NCBI GenBank assembly: GCA_032207245.1
Contig: CM063507.1
Span: 93,463,546 to 93,527,545 of the forward strand
Reading direction: 5' to 3'
DNA length: 64,000 nucleotides
From: Pardosa pseudoannulata
Lineage: Eukaryota > Arthropoda > Arachnida > Araneae > Lycosidae
Below, in pieces: positions 11,672 to 64,000 of the stretch. The position numbers and the translations under genes are program-made. The notes beneath the pieces are model-generated. The model did not search any database. It had not been told where the DNA came from and saw only the letters and a list, made by a program, of their open reading frames with translations. Every line of letters begins with the position of its first letter. The first letter of the stretch is position 1.

Positions 11672-11992
11672 TGTCACAAAGATTTGAATGAACACACTGT
11701 TTAACCTAACAGATGAATTTATTGAAACTAAGTAGCAACTCGCAACCTTGCAAGATTGAGAAGTTGCCTACAACTAGTGGGTATCAGCTTTTATACCCGA
11801 ACAGAATATTCGAGAAATAACTAATTTACATAATAAAGAAAGATCTAGAATGTCCAAGAACATAAGCGAACAATAAATAACATTTTAAAATTAAAAATCC
11901 ATACTTTGGATCAACTGCCATGGCAAGCATCGAACCTACAAACTTTGAGACTGGATCTCGTACTTTGACCATTCGGCCACTGAACTCGTTGG
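11672..11992 (-). mobile_element. tRNA-LTR chimeric retroelement, copy 1
   Basis: Read on the minus strand: a tRNA-like head (GTTCAGTGGCCGAATGG; B box GGTTCGATGC) at 11883-11992, a short link, then a 211-bp LTR-like unit (11672-11882) that starts TGTTATTTATTG, has GGGTATAAAAGCTG and AATAAA, and ends TTTGTGACA. The copy at 33577-33899 has the same junction. Confidence 0.6.
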
Positions 11993-12007
11993 CAAAGTTT
12001 CTTTATA

Positions 12008-12776
12008 CAGGGTATCTGCCAAAATAAAATTTTTCAAATCCATGACTTTTCATGACTTTCCCTGATTTAGCAGATCATTTTCCATGACTTTAAAAAGCTT
12101 TCGTTAAAGTATATATGAATAAAACTTCTGATGTACATACAAATAAAATATATGCTTTTAGAGAAATTACAGGAATTTTATCACAAAAAACTATAAACTT
12201 ACTTTATAAGTGTTAATAAACTCACATACGTAAAAATAAATTGTTGTATCTACATACCAATACTACTACATACAAGTTCAATCATATAGCAATTTTTCAA
12301 TCAAAATGTTTCAATTTGAATTCAGGGTACTTTGGTATTATCCAGGTGACCATGAATAATAGCCAAATATAACCCTATAATGTTTATATACAATATCCCT
12401 GGAGATAAACTTATATTTTGTGCAAAAATCTTAACTAATTTTTATTAAAAAATAATGAATATTATATTAATAAAATTTTAATCTACAATTTAAGAAAAGA
12501 CCAGAATAATATACATTTACCCACCCATTAAGCTTTCTTGCTTGGTGAACAAATTTTAATTGGCAATATGGTCAATAGGATAATACATAAATACCAAACT
12601 CAGAAACTTCAGCCAAATGACAAGTAAAAATAGAATTAAACAATTCAATGCATTTTTATTTAATCGGTAGTTTAGCAGATCCATGACTTTTACCCATTTT
12701 ACTTGAAAAATCATGACTTTCCATGACAAAACTAATCCATGATTTTCCATGACTTTCCAGGTGCGCGGAAACCATG
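12008..12776 (-). mobile_element. GTCATGGA-repeat element, copy 1, 6-bp target TTTATA
   Basis: Left CAGGGTATCTGCC, right GCGCGGAAACCATG, with imperfect inverted ends. TTTATA is duplicated at 12002-12007 and 12777-12782. The word CATGACTTT repeats several times near both ends. No coding capacity. Same family at 35498, 59046 and 61486. Confidence 0.8.
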
Positions 12777-12782
12777 TTTATA

Positions 12783-14920
12783 CCACAATATCAATCCATC
12801 TGGCTCATTTATTTCATAAGTAGTATTAAGAAATAGGTAATTGTCAATTATAATGGCAACCAAAACGTGGCGCAAGAAAATTTTTTTTAGCCAATTTAGC
12901 TAATTTCAATCATTCAACTATATAGATATGATTTGCACATGATTTGATATTTCTGCTTACTATCACTTTGGAAAAAAATTAGATCTTACATTATGAAATG
13001 AAAATGATGATGATTTTTGAATTACCAATACACAAAAGTAAAGCAATTGCATTTTTTTCAAAACGGAAGCATTTCACCATCCACTTGAACAGCAGAAATG
13101 GTCATGAGATAAAAATGCATACTGGAGAAGAAACCATATGGAGATGTAACATGAAAAAGCTATATTGCTATTTGATATAGCTATTGACAAAATTTTTTCT
13201 TGGCACTTTTTGGTCGCAATTTTAACTGACAAATATCAAATAATGCTTTCAAAATTTTAAACAAAGGTAATTAATTTCAGTAGATATCATTATTTTAAAT
13301 ATTTATACAATTAAAAACATCAAAGTTAAAACTATAATTTTGTTATTATGTAGTTGAATAGTTATTTAACTTTGGGATTCATGGCAATGTGTTTGCTGTG
13401 AGAAAGGGTCCATGAAAAAAGAAGTTTAAGAACCACAGGTTTAAACTGTCAAAAACCAATCAGTCCTGCAAATATATGAAATTGTAATAATTAAAGAACA
13501 TTCCTTGTTACACATGTAAAAAAGAATACATAAAAATTTTAATTTAAGTGTCTTACAGATTAAAAAAATTAGAATACCATTAGTTTGATATTTAATATTT
13601 TTTAATATCAATAAAAGGTTTTTTACCCTAAATTAAGAGATAAATAATAGATTTCTTCATAATCCTTAATTATTAAACTCAGAGTTACAGCAATAAATTT
13701 TATACAAGCAAAATATATATTTACTACAAAATTTACATATTCAATCCTCACATAGTATAAAAAATAACATTTAAATTGTTTTGCTAGTTAAAAATTCTAA
13801 AAGAACATTTTTTCTTAAAGTTCTTTTTGAAAAGTCTAGTGAAACAATATAAACCACTATAAAACGATATTACAAATTTTCACCAATATATTATATATTC
13901 AAGCAATATATTGAAGAATTCTTCTTAATACACTAGTTTAAAAATCACATAGAAATATAAATCAAATTGAACAAACATTGTTTACATGATCACACACTTT
14001 TATCATGTATATCGTATTCTTAACATATTCTTTTAGTTATAAATGTTACTCTTTAAATTATGAAAGAGTTACTGTAACATCCAATAGAAAGACATTTTTA
14101 AAATACATGAAGTCATATTAATAAATAATGTTTGAGTATAGGAATTAAAATTTGAATAGAATAAGAATTTCTCACTGAAGGAAGTATAATTAAAAAAAAA
14201 AATGCAAATTATATATTAATTTTTTTAATTCTAACATCGATCCTCCATATATTTGTGTGTGTGTCATTTATATTTAATAAAAAACGATATGCAACGACAG
14301 TCTTAATGTGTGCATTTCACATAGTTTTAAAACATCTTTTCTGTACATCCTACAAACACGGCAGCCTTAAAATCCAAGAATCTTTAAACTTTATTCTACA
14401 ACTTGCAGTCCCACATGCTCTAACTTCTTGTCATACAGTAAATTATTTTATGCTTCCTGTAATGTTTACAATGCCATCTGTTAGAAACTGAATAATGGCA
14501 AACTGAACATTTAAGGAATAATTTTATGATGCCGATTGAGATCGTAGACTGATATTCAATTGTGAAGAAACAGTCGGCTAAAACTTCAACGGTTCAGTAC
14601 TCAAGAAGTAAATATTTACTTAGATCAAATATTGTTTCCCTTGTTACTTTTAAATGCCATTCTACTCTAAAGTAATTAAATAAAATTGCATTATCCGGAA
14701 CAAAATGACAAAAAAAAATAAGAATATGTGGCCAAAACAAAGTCAAATGTTACATGAAATCAAATTTTAACATTTTAAATTAAAATCATTTATTTATTTA
14801 TTTTACTATAGAGTAAAAAAAAACCCTGCGCATTTGACAAATGCACACTGATAACGTGCAATAGACTTTTTTAACCAATCATGCGTCTTCCTAGAAGATA
14901 CACTACAAGTTGAAACTCAC
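12783..14920. other. Mostly plain AT-rich DNA
   Basis: Apart from the zinc-finger fragment, I see no gene. An open frame at 14255-14491 has no recognisable motif and poor composition. Part of this interval could be intron of the putative minus-strand gene. Confidence 0.5.
12998..13165 (+). pseudogene. Decayed C2H2 zinc-finger fragment
   Basis: The translation contains AFFSKRKHFTIHLNS ... HEIKMHTGEETIWRCNM. The HxxxHTGEE spacing and the FS...HL..H context look like a C2H2 finger and its HTGEKPY linker, with the first cysteine pair missing and the linker mutated. No other finger is visible beside it. Probably a dead gene fragment. Confidence 0.4.
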
Positions 14921-14948
14921 TTATTTTGATAAAATGTGGTGGCGCCAT
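14921..14948 (-). CDS. Possible minus-strand first coding exon (very short)
   Basis: Minus-strand ATGGCGCCACCACATTTT reads MAPPHFIKI and meets a consensus donor, AATAA|GTGAGT, 28 nt from the ATG. The region around 14825-14950 is less AT-rich and has a CCAAT-box core and TGCGCA, as a promoter might. It could be the start of the gene to which the 5191-5289 exon belongs, divergent from PRMT7. Speculative. Confidence 0.18.
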
Positions 14949-16944
14949 CTATTACTTTTAAAGAAAACAAATTACACTACTCGAGTGATATACATATAAA
15001 AATTAATATTATAAAATTATAAAACAAAATTTTGTATGAGGTACTTTTAAATTTTCTATTGGACTTTATAATACTAAAAAAGTATTTAATTTCTTTCTAT
15101 TCAATACAATATGTTAAAATAATTTTTGAAATCTTCAAGAAATAATAATTTTTAATTACTATAAAAATCCTTTACAAAATTTTATAATCTTTATAATATA
15201 AATTGTAGTATTATAAAAGTTTTACAACGCTATGTATTTCTTTTAAAGTAGTGAAAGAATCTTGTGTTATTTTATATCGGTTAAGGAAGTCATACAATTG
15301 ACAAGGGTATTTACAAATAATTGAATTATAGGGCTCTTGAGAAAATGATTTTTAATTTAGCAATTAATACTATACAGATTAAGATTAAAAAATTAAGATT
15401 TGGAAAATCAGGAAAATAAGGATACAAATATCAAGAAACTTCTTTCGCTCTTGTCATAATTTATAGTTGTATTATCATTTTAATACATTATTTATTTATA
15501 ATCATGCTTACTAACTTGTTTGAAAATTCATTAATGTCCCGACATCTAAAATAAAAAAAAATATTTGAAATACATGGGAAAGCAGATAACTTTAAAAAGG
15601 TATTGTTTTCAATGCTTTTTAATAATTTGGTAAAGATGTTTTATCTTTATTGACCTTGAAACGAAAGAAATTAATTTTTCCCCAATTATTCTAAGTGAAA
15701 ATATTTCAATAAATCTTAGAAACACCTTAGTATTATGAAGTTTGATAATTTTGATTTAAATTAATTCATGTGTGTACTATTATAGCTATAAAAACTAGGT
15801 CAATTTAAAAGTTGATCATGAAGTGATGGATATGATTAGAACATTCCATGTTAAGAAAATTGAATGGATTATGACATTAGCAAATGGAAAATAATATTTT
15901 GAATCTATATTTTGTTCGGATTAGACTGATCATTTAAACCGTTTCATTTAAGCGTTTGCCATAACCATGACATATTCTCCAAGAACGCATTAGTTAAAAA
16001 AAGACCTTTGCATGTTATCAATGTACATGTGTCAAATGTACCTAAAGTCTAAGATAAATACACTCTCATTTACTTTATGACTAAAAGTAGTAAAAGCAGA
16101 AACCCAAATAAATCAAAGATCTGATTTAAAACTGTTGTTGATCTGAGGACTTGCGTGGTTGACCCCTTCAGATAGTGGACAAAGACATTTTGAATCTCTT
16201 CATTGCTCAAGAGGTATAAGTTTTGAAAAAAAAAAAAACAACATTATATTGCGTCCTCTAATACTCTATAAGTCAAGACCATTCTGAAACCATTATTAAG
16301 GTATAATAGGGTCTTCCTGATATACCTTAAGGTTTTATTCTGATCAGTAGCTTCAGGAGTGCCGACCGTTGACACTCTGAGAAAAACATCATATACCAAA
16401 AAGACAGATACTCCATTTTACATAGTAAGGGTTTGATGGTAAAGTTCATATGATCTTTGTACAGAGATGAGTGACATCCTTAAGATCTTTATAATATTTT
16501 CGTTTATTATTTTAAATTTTTCATCACGTACAGTTCTGAATTATCTCTAGATATTTAGGTCCGGTCCCATTAACCACAGATATATTATTGCTACCAATTA
16601 TTAACGATTATTTATTTTGCAAATCTTGTCGTATATTTATGTTGTTATTAATTGCTGGTTACCTCTAACTGACAATTGGGAGACTAGCGAATATTGTAGC
16701 TCTAATCGAGTATAGTGACTCTAACCCCTCTCTCAAAAAGCACCAGTGACCGACAGAAGAGGATACCCGTTATTACAATCTTTAAAGGGTGCGAAATGTT
16801 CCCTAAAATAAAATAAGAATAACTTTTGTTACATTGACCAATGGAGACCTGTTTTTAAGAGTTTTCTGAAGTGGAGAGAAGGAAAATTTTCATTGAAGAA
16901 TTGTTACTGATCTCAAAGAAGTTTATTCATGATGTTAACAAATA
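14949..16944. other. Upstream intergenic DNA, no gene seen
   Basis: AT-rich to about 16540; then a slightly richer stretch (16550-16800) with no repeat match inside the window. It may contain distal promoter DNA of PRMT7. Confidence 0.5.
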
Positions 16945-17030
16945 AGGAGCCGTTTGCGCAGCGTAGTAGACGAGCAAGTGAGGCAGTGAGACCTTAGAAG
17001 CTGTTACTTGCCTTGCGCAAAACTGAGTAC
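16945..17030 (+). promoter_or_regulatory. Candidate PRMT7 core promoter
   Basis: A locally G+C- and CpG-richer stretch in AT-rich DNA, 140-225 nt before the chosen start codon. It holds two TTGCGCA cores (in TTTGCGCAGCG near 16953 and TTGCGCAA at 17013), resembling NRF1-type sites common in housekeeping promoters. No TATA box is at a convincing distance. Position relative to the gene is the main argument; transcript ends would decide. Confidence 0.3.
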
Positions 17031-17169
17031 ATATGTGGTATTTAACCACTTGTATTGATGATAAATAAAATATTTGATGAATGGTTTCACCGGTTTTGTA
17101 AAACACGTGTGTTTAATTCTCTCTGAACGGCTAAAGTATATCCCAGATCGCTGTATAAATAATAATATC

Positions 17170-60494
<43,325 letters not shown>

Positions 60495-60790
60495 TCTGCT
60501 TGGGCACAAAAATTTTTCAATCAGTGTAAGAATGTTAGTTTTTGTATATATATATATGTTTAATTTAAAAGCAGGTATTTTTTTATGAAAGCCACTTAAA
60601 AGTGCAAAGTTTCATTCATATGTAAATAGTCCCAGTGTCATTATACATAATGCCATTTAGTTATTTTTATAGTTCATTCTTATTTACTGTATAATGTAAT
60701 GTGTTTCAAGAAGGTGTATTTTGTAAAGAAATAATTTAAATAAGTGTTGTTATGCAAGTATAAATAAAAGATGGACCATGGAAAATATCC
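60495..60790 (+). other. PRMT7: PRMT7 3' UTR with poly(A) signal AATAAA at 60763
   Basis: After the stop codon there is about 270 nt of AT-rich non-coding DNA and a canonical AATAAA at 60763-60768, followed by T/G-rich sequence. Another AATAAA at 62679 could serve a longer transcript, but a transposon copy (61486-62293) lies between, so the first signal is preferred. Confidence 0.6.
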
Positions 60791-61069
60791 AATTTGATGT
60801 TCACAAATTGTACTATATTACTACAAGCAATGAATCTTTTGTATCTTTAATTAACAAGCAAAGAGATTTAAAATTAGGCAAATTTGAATCTTAGTTTTTA
60901 TTTTTTTTTTCTTATGCAAAGTTGTTAAAGTTATTGCTGAATGTTTACGAATTAACTTGTGGTAATATTTTATCACTGCTTTTCTATAATGACAGTTTAA
61001 AATAACATAACAAAAGTGTTTGGATTATAAATAAGCTTACATGCATGTGTATGTACATGTGATTCTTTT

Positions 61070-61390
61070 TTACAAATACACACATATACACTTCATATAT
61101 ATATATAATTTGATATGATATATTGATTTTTTAATACACATATGCATGTATATATATGTGTGTGTATAACTACACTTGTTTGATCTGTATTTGTGTGTAT
61201 AGATATATATGTATTTAGATATATTACACATATAAATGTGTAAGTATAACACATATGTGTTTAAAAAGCATAAACTTATATTTGGTAGTTTATATACATA
61301 TGCATATACACATATGCATTGTACATTTATGTATATGCATACATATATATATTCTTTTAAATATATATAATGTATATAAAGTACTTGAAC

Positions 61391-61440
<50 letters not shown>
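61070..61440. repeat. TA/TG-rich microsatellite region
   Basis: Mixed ATACATATG and TA repeats, with a pure TA tract at 61397-61438. Confidence 0.9.
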
Positions 61441-61485
61441 CTTAATACATGTATGTATTAAAATACACATATTTAGTAATATATG

Positions 61486-62293
61486 CATGGTTTCCGCGCA
61501 CCTGGAAAGTCAGGGAAAGTCATGCAAAAACATGGATTTAGACAATGGATTAATTTTGTCACGGAAAGTCTTGATTTTTCAAGCAAAATGAGTAAAGCTC
61601 ATGGAAAGCCATGAATCCGTTAAACTACCGGTTAAAAAAAAAATGCATTGAATTGTTTAATTCTAATTTTACTTGTCATTTGGCTGAAGTTACTGAGTTT
61701 GGTATTTATGTATTATCCCATTGACCCTATTGACAAATAAAATTGGTTCACCAAGAAAACTGAAAGCAAGAAAGCTTAATGGGTGGGTAAATGTATATTA
61801 TTCTGTTTTTTTTTTTTTCTTAAATTGTAGATTAAAATTTTATTAATATAATAATAATTATTTTTTAATAAAAATTAGTTAAGATTTTTGCACAAAATAT
61901 AAGTTTATCTCTAGGGATATTGTATATACATGTTATAGGGTTATATTTGTCTATTATTCATGGTCACCTGGATAATACCAAAGTACCCTGAATTCAAATT
62001 GGAAACATTTTGATTGAAAAATTGCTATAGGATTAAATTTAGGTATGTAGATACATCAATTTATTTTTATGTATGTGAGTTTATTAACACTTATAAAGTA
62101 AGTTTATAGTTTTTTTATGATAAAATTCCTGTAATTTCTCTAAAAGCATATATTTTATTTGTATGTACATCAGAAATTTTATTCATATATACTTTAACGA
62201 AAGCTTTTTAAAGTCATGGAAAATGATCCACTAAATCAGGGAAAGTCATGAAAAGTCATGGATTTGAAAAATTTTATTTTGGCAGATACCCTG
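61486..62293 (+). mobile_element. GTCATGGA-repeat element, copy 4, exact 6-bp target TATATG
   Basis: CATGGTTTCCGCGCACC...GCAGATACCCTG; TATATG at 61480-61485 and 62294-62299. 808 bp. Confidence 0.9.
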
Positions 62294-62924
62294 TATATGT
62301 ATGATAAATGTGTATCTTAACATAAATACATATTTGTATCTATGTATATGTATGCATACCATTTGCATGTATTTCATATAATCCTTATATAAATATGCGC
62401 ATATAAGTGCAATAAAATCATTTAATATAAATATATCTCTATGCAATGGGATAATTTCCTTCAGCAACTAAAAAAAATGCAGCAGTATTTTAAAATTATA
62501 TATCGTAAAGCACTTTTTAAAACGCCTTAGAGGTGTGTCATGTGATCTAATTAGTTTGTTGATGTCACTTGATACTATTGTTAAATTTGTAATGCCATTT
62601 AGCAGTAAAATGCCTTTGTGTATAGAACAGTAAATGTTGTGGATCTATTTTGGTTGTTTTTTTTTATGCTGAAATATCAATAAAATTATTTTACGGTATG
62701 TTTAGTTTATTAGCTCATTTCTCATATGTTTTTACACCACTACTGCAGTACATCCCAAGTATACGAATCATGATTTAGCAGGTCTAATTTTCTTTTCTTG
62801 TAATTCATTGAGAAAGGCAATGCATTGGAACCGTATGATCCTCTTACATGTTGTGTACAAAATAAAATTATGATAGGGAAAGGGCAGTGTTGTGTATATT
62901 GTTCATTATTTCGTCATCTATTAA

Positions 62925-63655
62925 GGTATCCGTCTACGTTGAAAACGTCATTTTTTGCCAAAAATCATTATTTTTATTTTTTTACTGTAAAATTTCAACT
63001 TTTAGGCTTCTAAATCCGTTTTTGTTTCGTCTCTATGGCATTTTAAAGAAAAGTTACAGCTGTTTAAACATCAGTGACAGCTGTCAAAACAAAACAGAAG
63101 TAGCGATTTCGGAACCGGAAGTTGTGAATTTAAAGCCTTTTAAAGAGCATTTTTTAAACTTTCATGAATACATTTTTAAATATTTTTCTAGTATTTCAAT
63201 AATTAGCAACTTGGCAATTAGGAAGTTTGGAAGTAAGAAAGTGTGGGGAATTTTAAACATGTATTTTAATTTTTTAATAGTTAAAGTTGCTTTCATAAAC
63301 TTCAAATGCATTTTTCTCAGAACAGTATTTTTAATAAAATGTTGAAACTTGAAATGGGATTTCTCAAAAAGTTCTTAAAATATTTTGTTGCAAATTATTA
63401 TGAAGGCTTTTGATAATATTTTCTAGTGAATGACCTAAAAGCTTTAAATTTGGGTAATTTTTAACGATGTTACACTCATAGTTGGATATAAAGGTAATGA
63501 AAATGTGATAAAAATTCAGTGTGTATGATTTTGAAGGACCAAAATTTTTTACCAAATGTAAATTAAGCAAAGATTTTAGGTGATTCACCAGTCCAGTGTA
63601 AAAGAAATGTGTGTTGCATCACAAAATATTGAAATAATTTATTAAAAAATTAAAC
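62925..63655. mobile_element. TTAA-flanked element, GGTATCCGTCTACG family, right end lost
   Basis: TTAA (62921-62924) then GGTATCCGTCTACGTTG; collinear (inverse order) with 42332-43265, then runs into the terminal TA microsatellite. The open frame across it is a by-product. Confidence 0.75.
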
Positions 63656-63659
63656 CTTT

Positions 63660-63711
63660 TAAAATATACACATATTTATATTTTAAAACCTTTTAAAATA
63701 TATATGTGTAT

Positions 63712-63743
<32 letters not shown>

Positions 63744-63834
63744 GTATATGTATATATATGTGTAATATATATATATATATTATATATTTGTATAAATATA
63801 TGTGTATATATATATATATGTATATGTATATGTT

Positions 63835-63885
<51 letters not shown>

Positions 63886-63895
63886 ATATATATAT

Positions 63896-63927
<32 letters not shown>

Positions 63928-64000
63928 ATATATATATATATGTATGGGTATATATATATATATATGTATGTATATATATATATGTATGTATGTTTATATA
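63660..64000. repeat. TA/TATG microsatellite to the window edge
   Basis: More than 300 bp of TATATG/TATA repeats. Confidence 0.97.

Noticed and set aside
14935..14952. CTCF-like insulator word GGTGGCGCCATCTATT
   Set aside because: Similar to insect CTCF motifs, but a single short match in 64 kb is weak; the same bases form the possible minus-strand start codon.
61255..61591. Plus-strand frames rich in Ile and Tyr
   Set aside because: They are translations of TA/TATG repeats that run into a transposon copy.
62887..63345. A 152-residue plus-strand frame
   Set aside because: It lies wholly inside a TTAA-flanked transposon copy; equivalent frames are not kept in the sister copies and no domain is visible.

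Overview
This is a eukaryotic, very AT-rich window (my estimate is about 70% A+T) from a large, repeat-laden genome. It holds one well-supported protein gene, cut by 13 introns of up to about 6 kb, plus many short interspersed elements, miniature DNA transposons, solo LTRs and microsatellites. The intron/exon structure, the tRNA-derived SINEs and the general style suggest an arthropod, perhaps a chelicerate such as a spider. That assignment is an inference from repeat style and needs a similarity search.

The gene is PRMT7, the type III protein arginine methyltransferase, on the + strand from the ATG at 17170 to the TAG at 60494. Fourteen coding exons with GT/AG borders and consistent phases total 2037 nt, giving 678 residues and no internal stop. 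The protein has the family's two tandem methyltransferase modules: an active N-terminal one ([24 protein letters not shown]) and a degenerate C-terminal one (CVSDGS). A candidate CpG-containing promoter lies at about 16945-17030 and a poly(A) signal at 60763.

Upstream (1-16.9 kb) I see no confident gene. There is a plausible 99-nt minus-strand exon (5191-5289), a short possible minus-strand first exon (14921-14948), a minus-strand open stretch abutting a hAT-like element (1129-1282), a decayed zinc-finger fragment near 13.0-13.2 kb and several transposons. Downstream of PRMT7 (60.8-64 kb) there are only repeats and microsatellites.

Mobile elements fall into clear groups by their duplicated target sites: (a) hAT-like elements with 8-bp duplications; (b) several families with CA-starting termini, short subterminal direct repeats and 6-bp duplications; (c) TTAA-flanked piggyBac-like or Kolobok-like elements; (d) TA-flanked mariner/Tigger-like elements; (e) tRNA-derived SINEs with 12-13 bp duplications; (f) solo LTRs and a tRNA-LTR chimera; (g) a LINE 3' fragment; (h) Helitron-like repeats. 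Many are nested, which gives relative ages. Three loci show the same odd structure, in which one transposon end plus its flanking host DNA is repeated head-to-tail three or four times. I did not find a convincing new gene system; the interest lies in transposon architecture.
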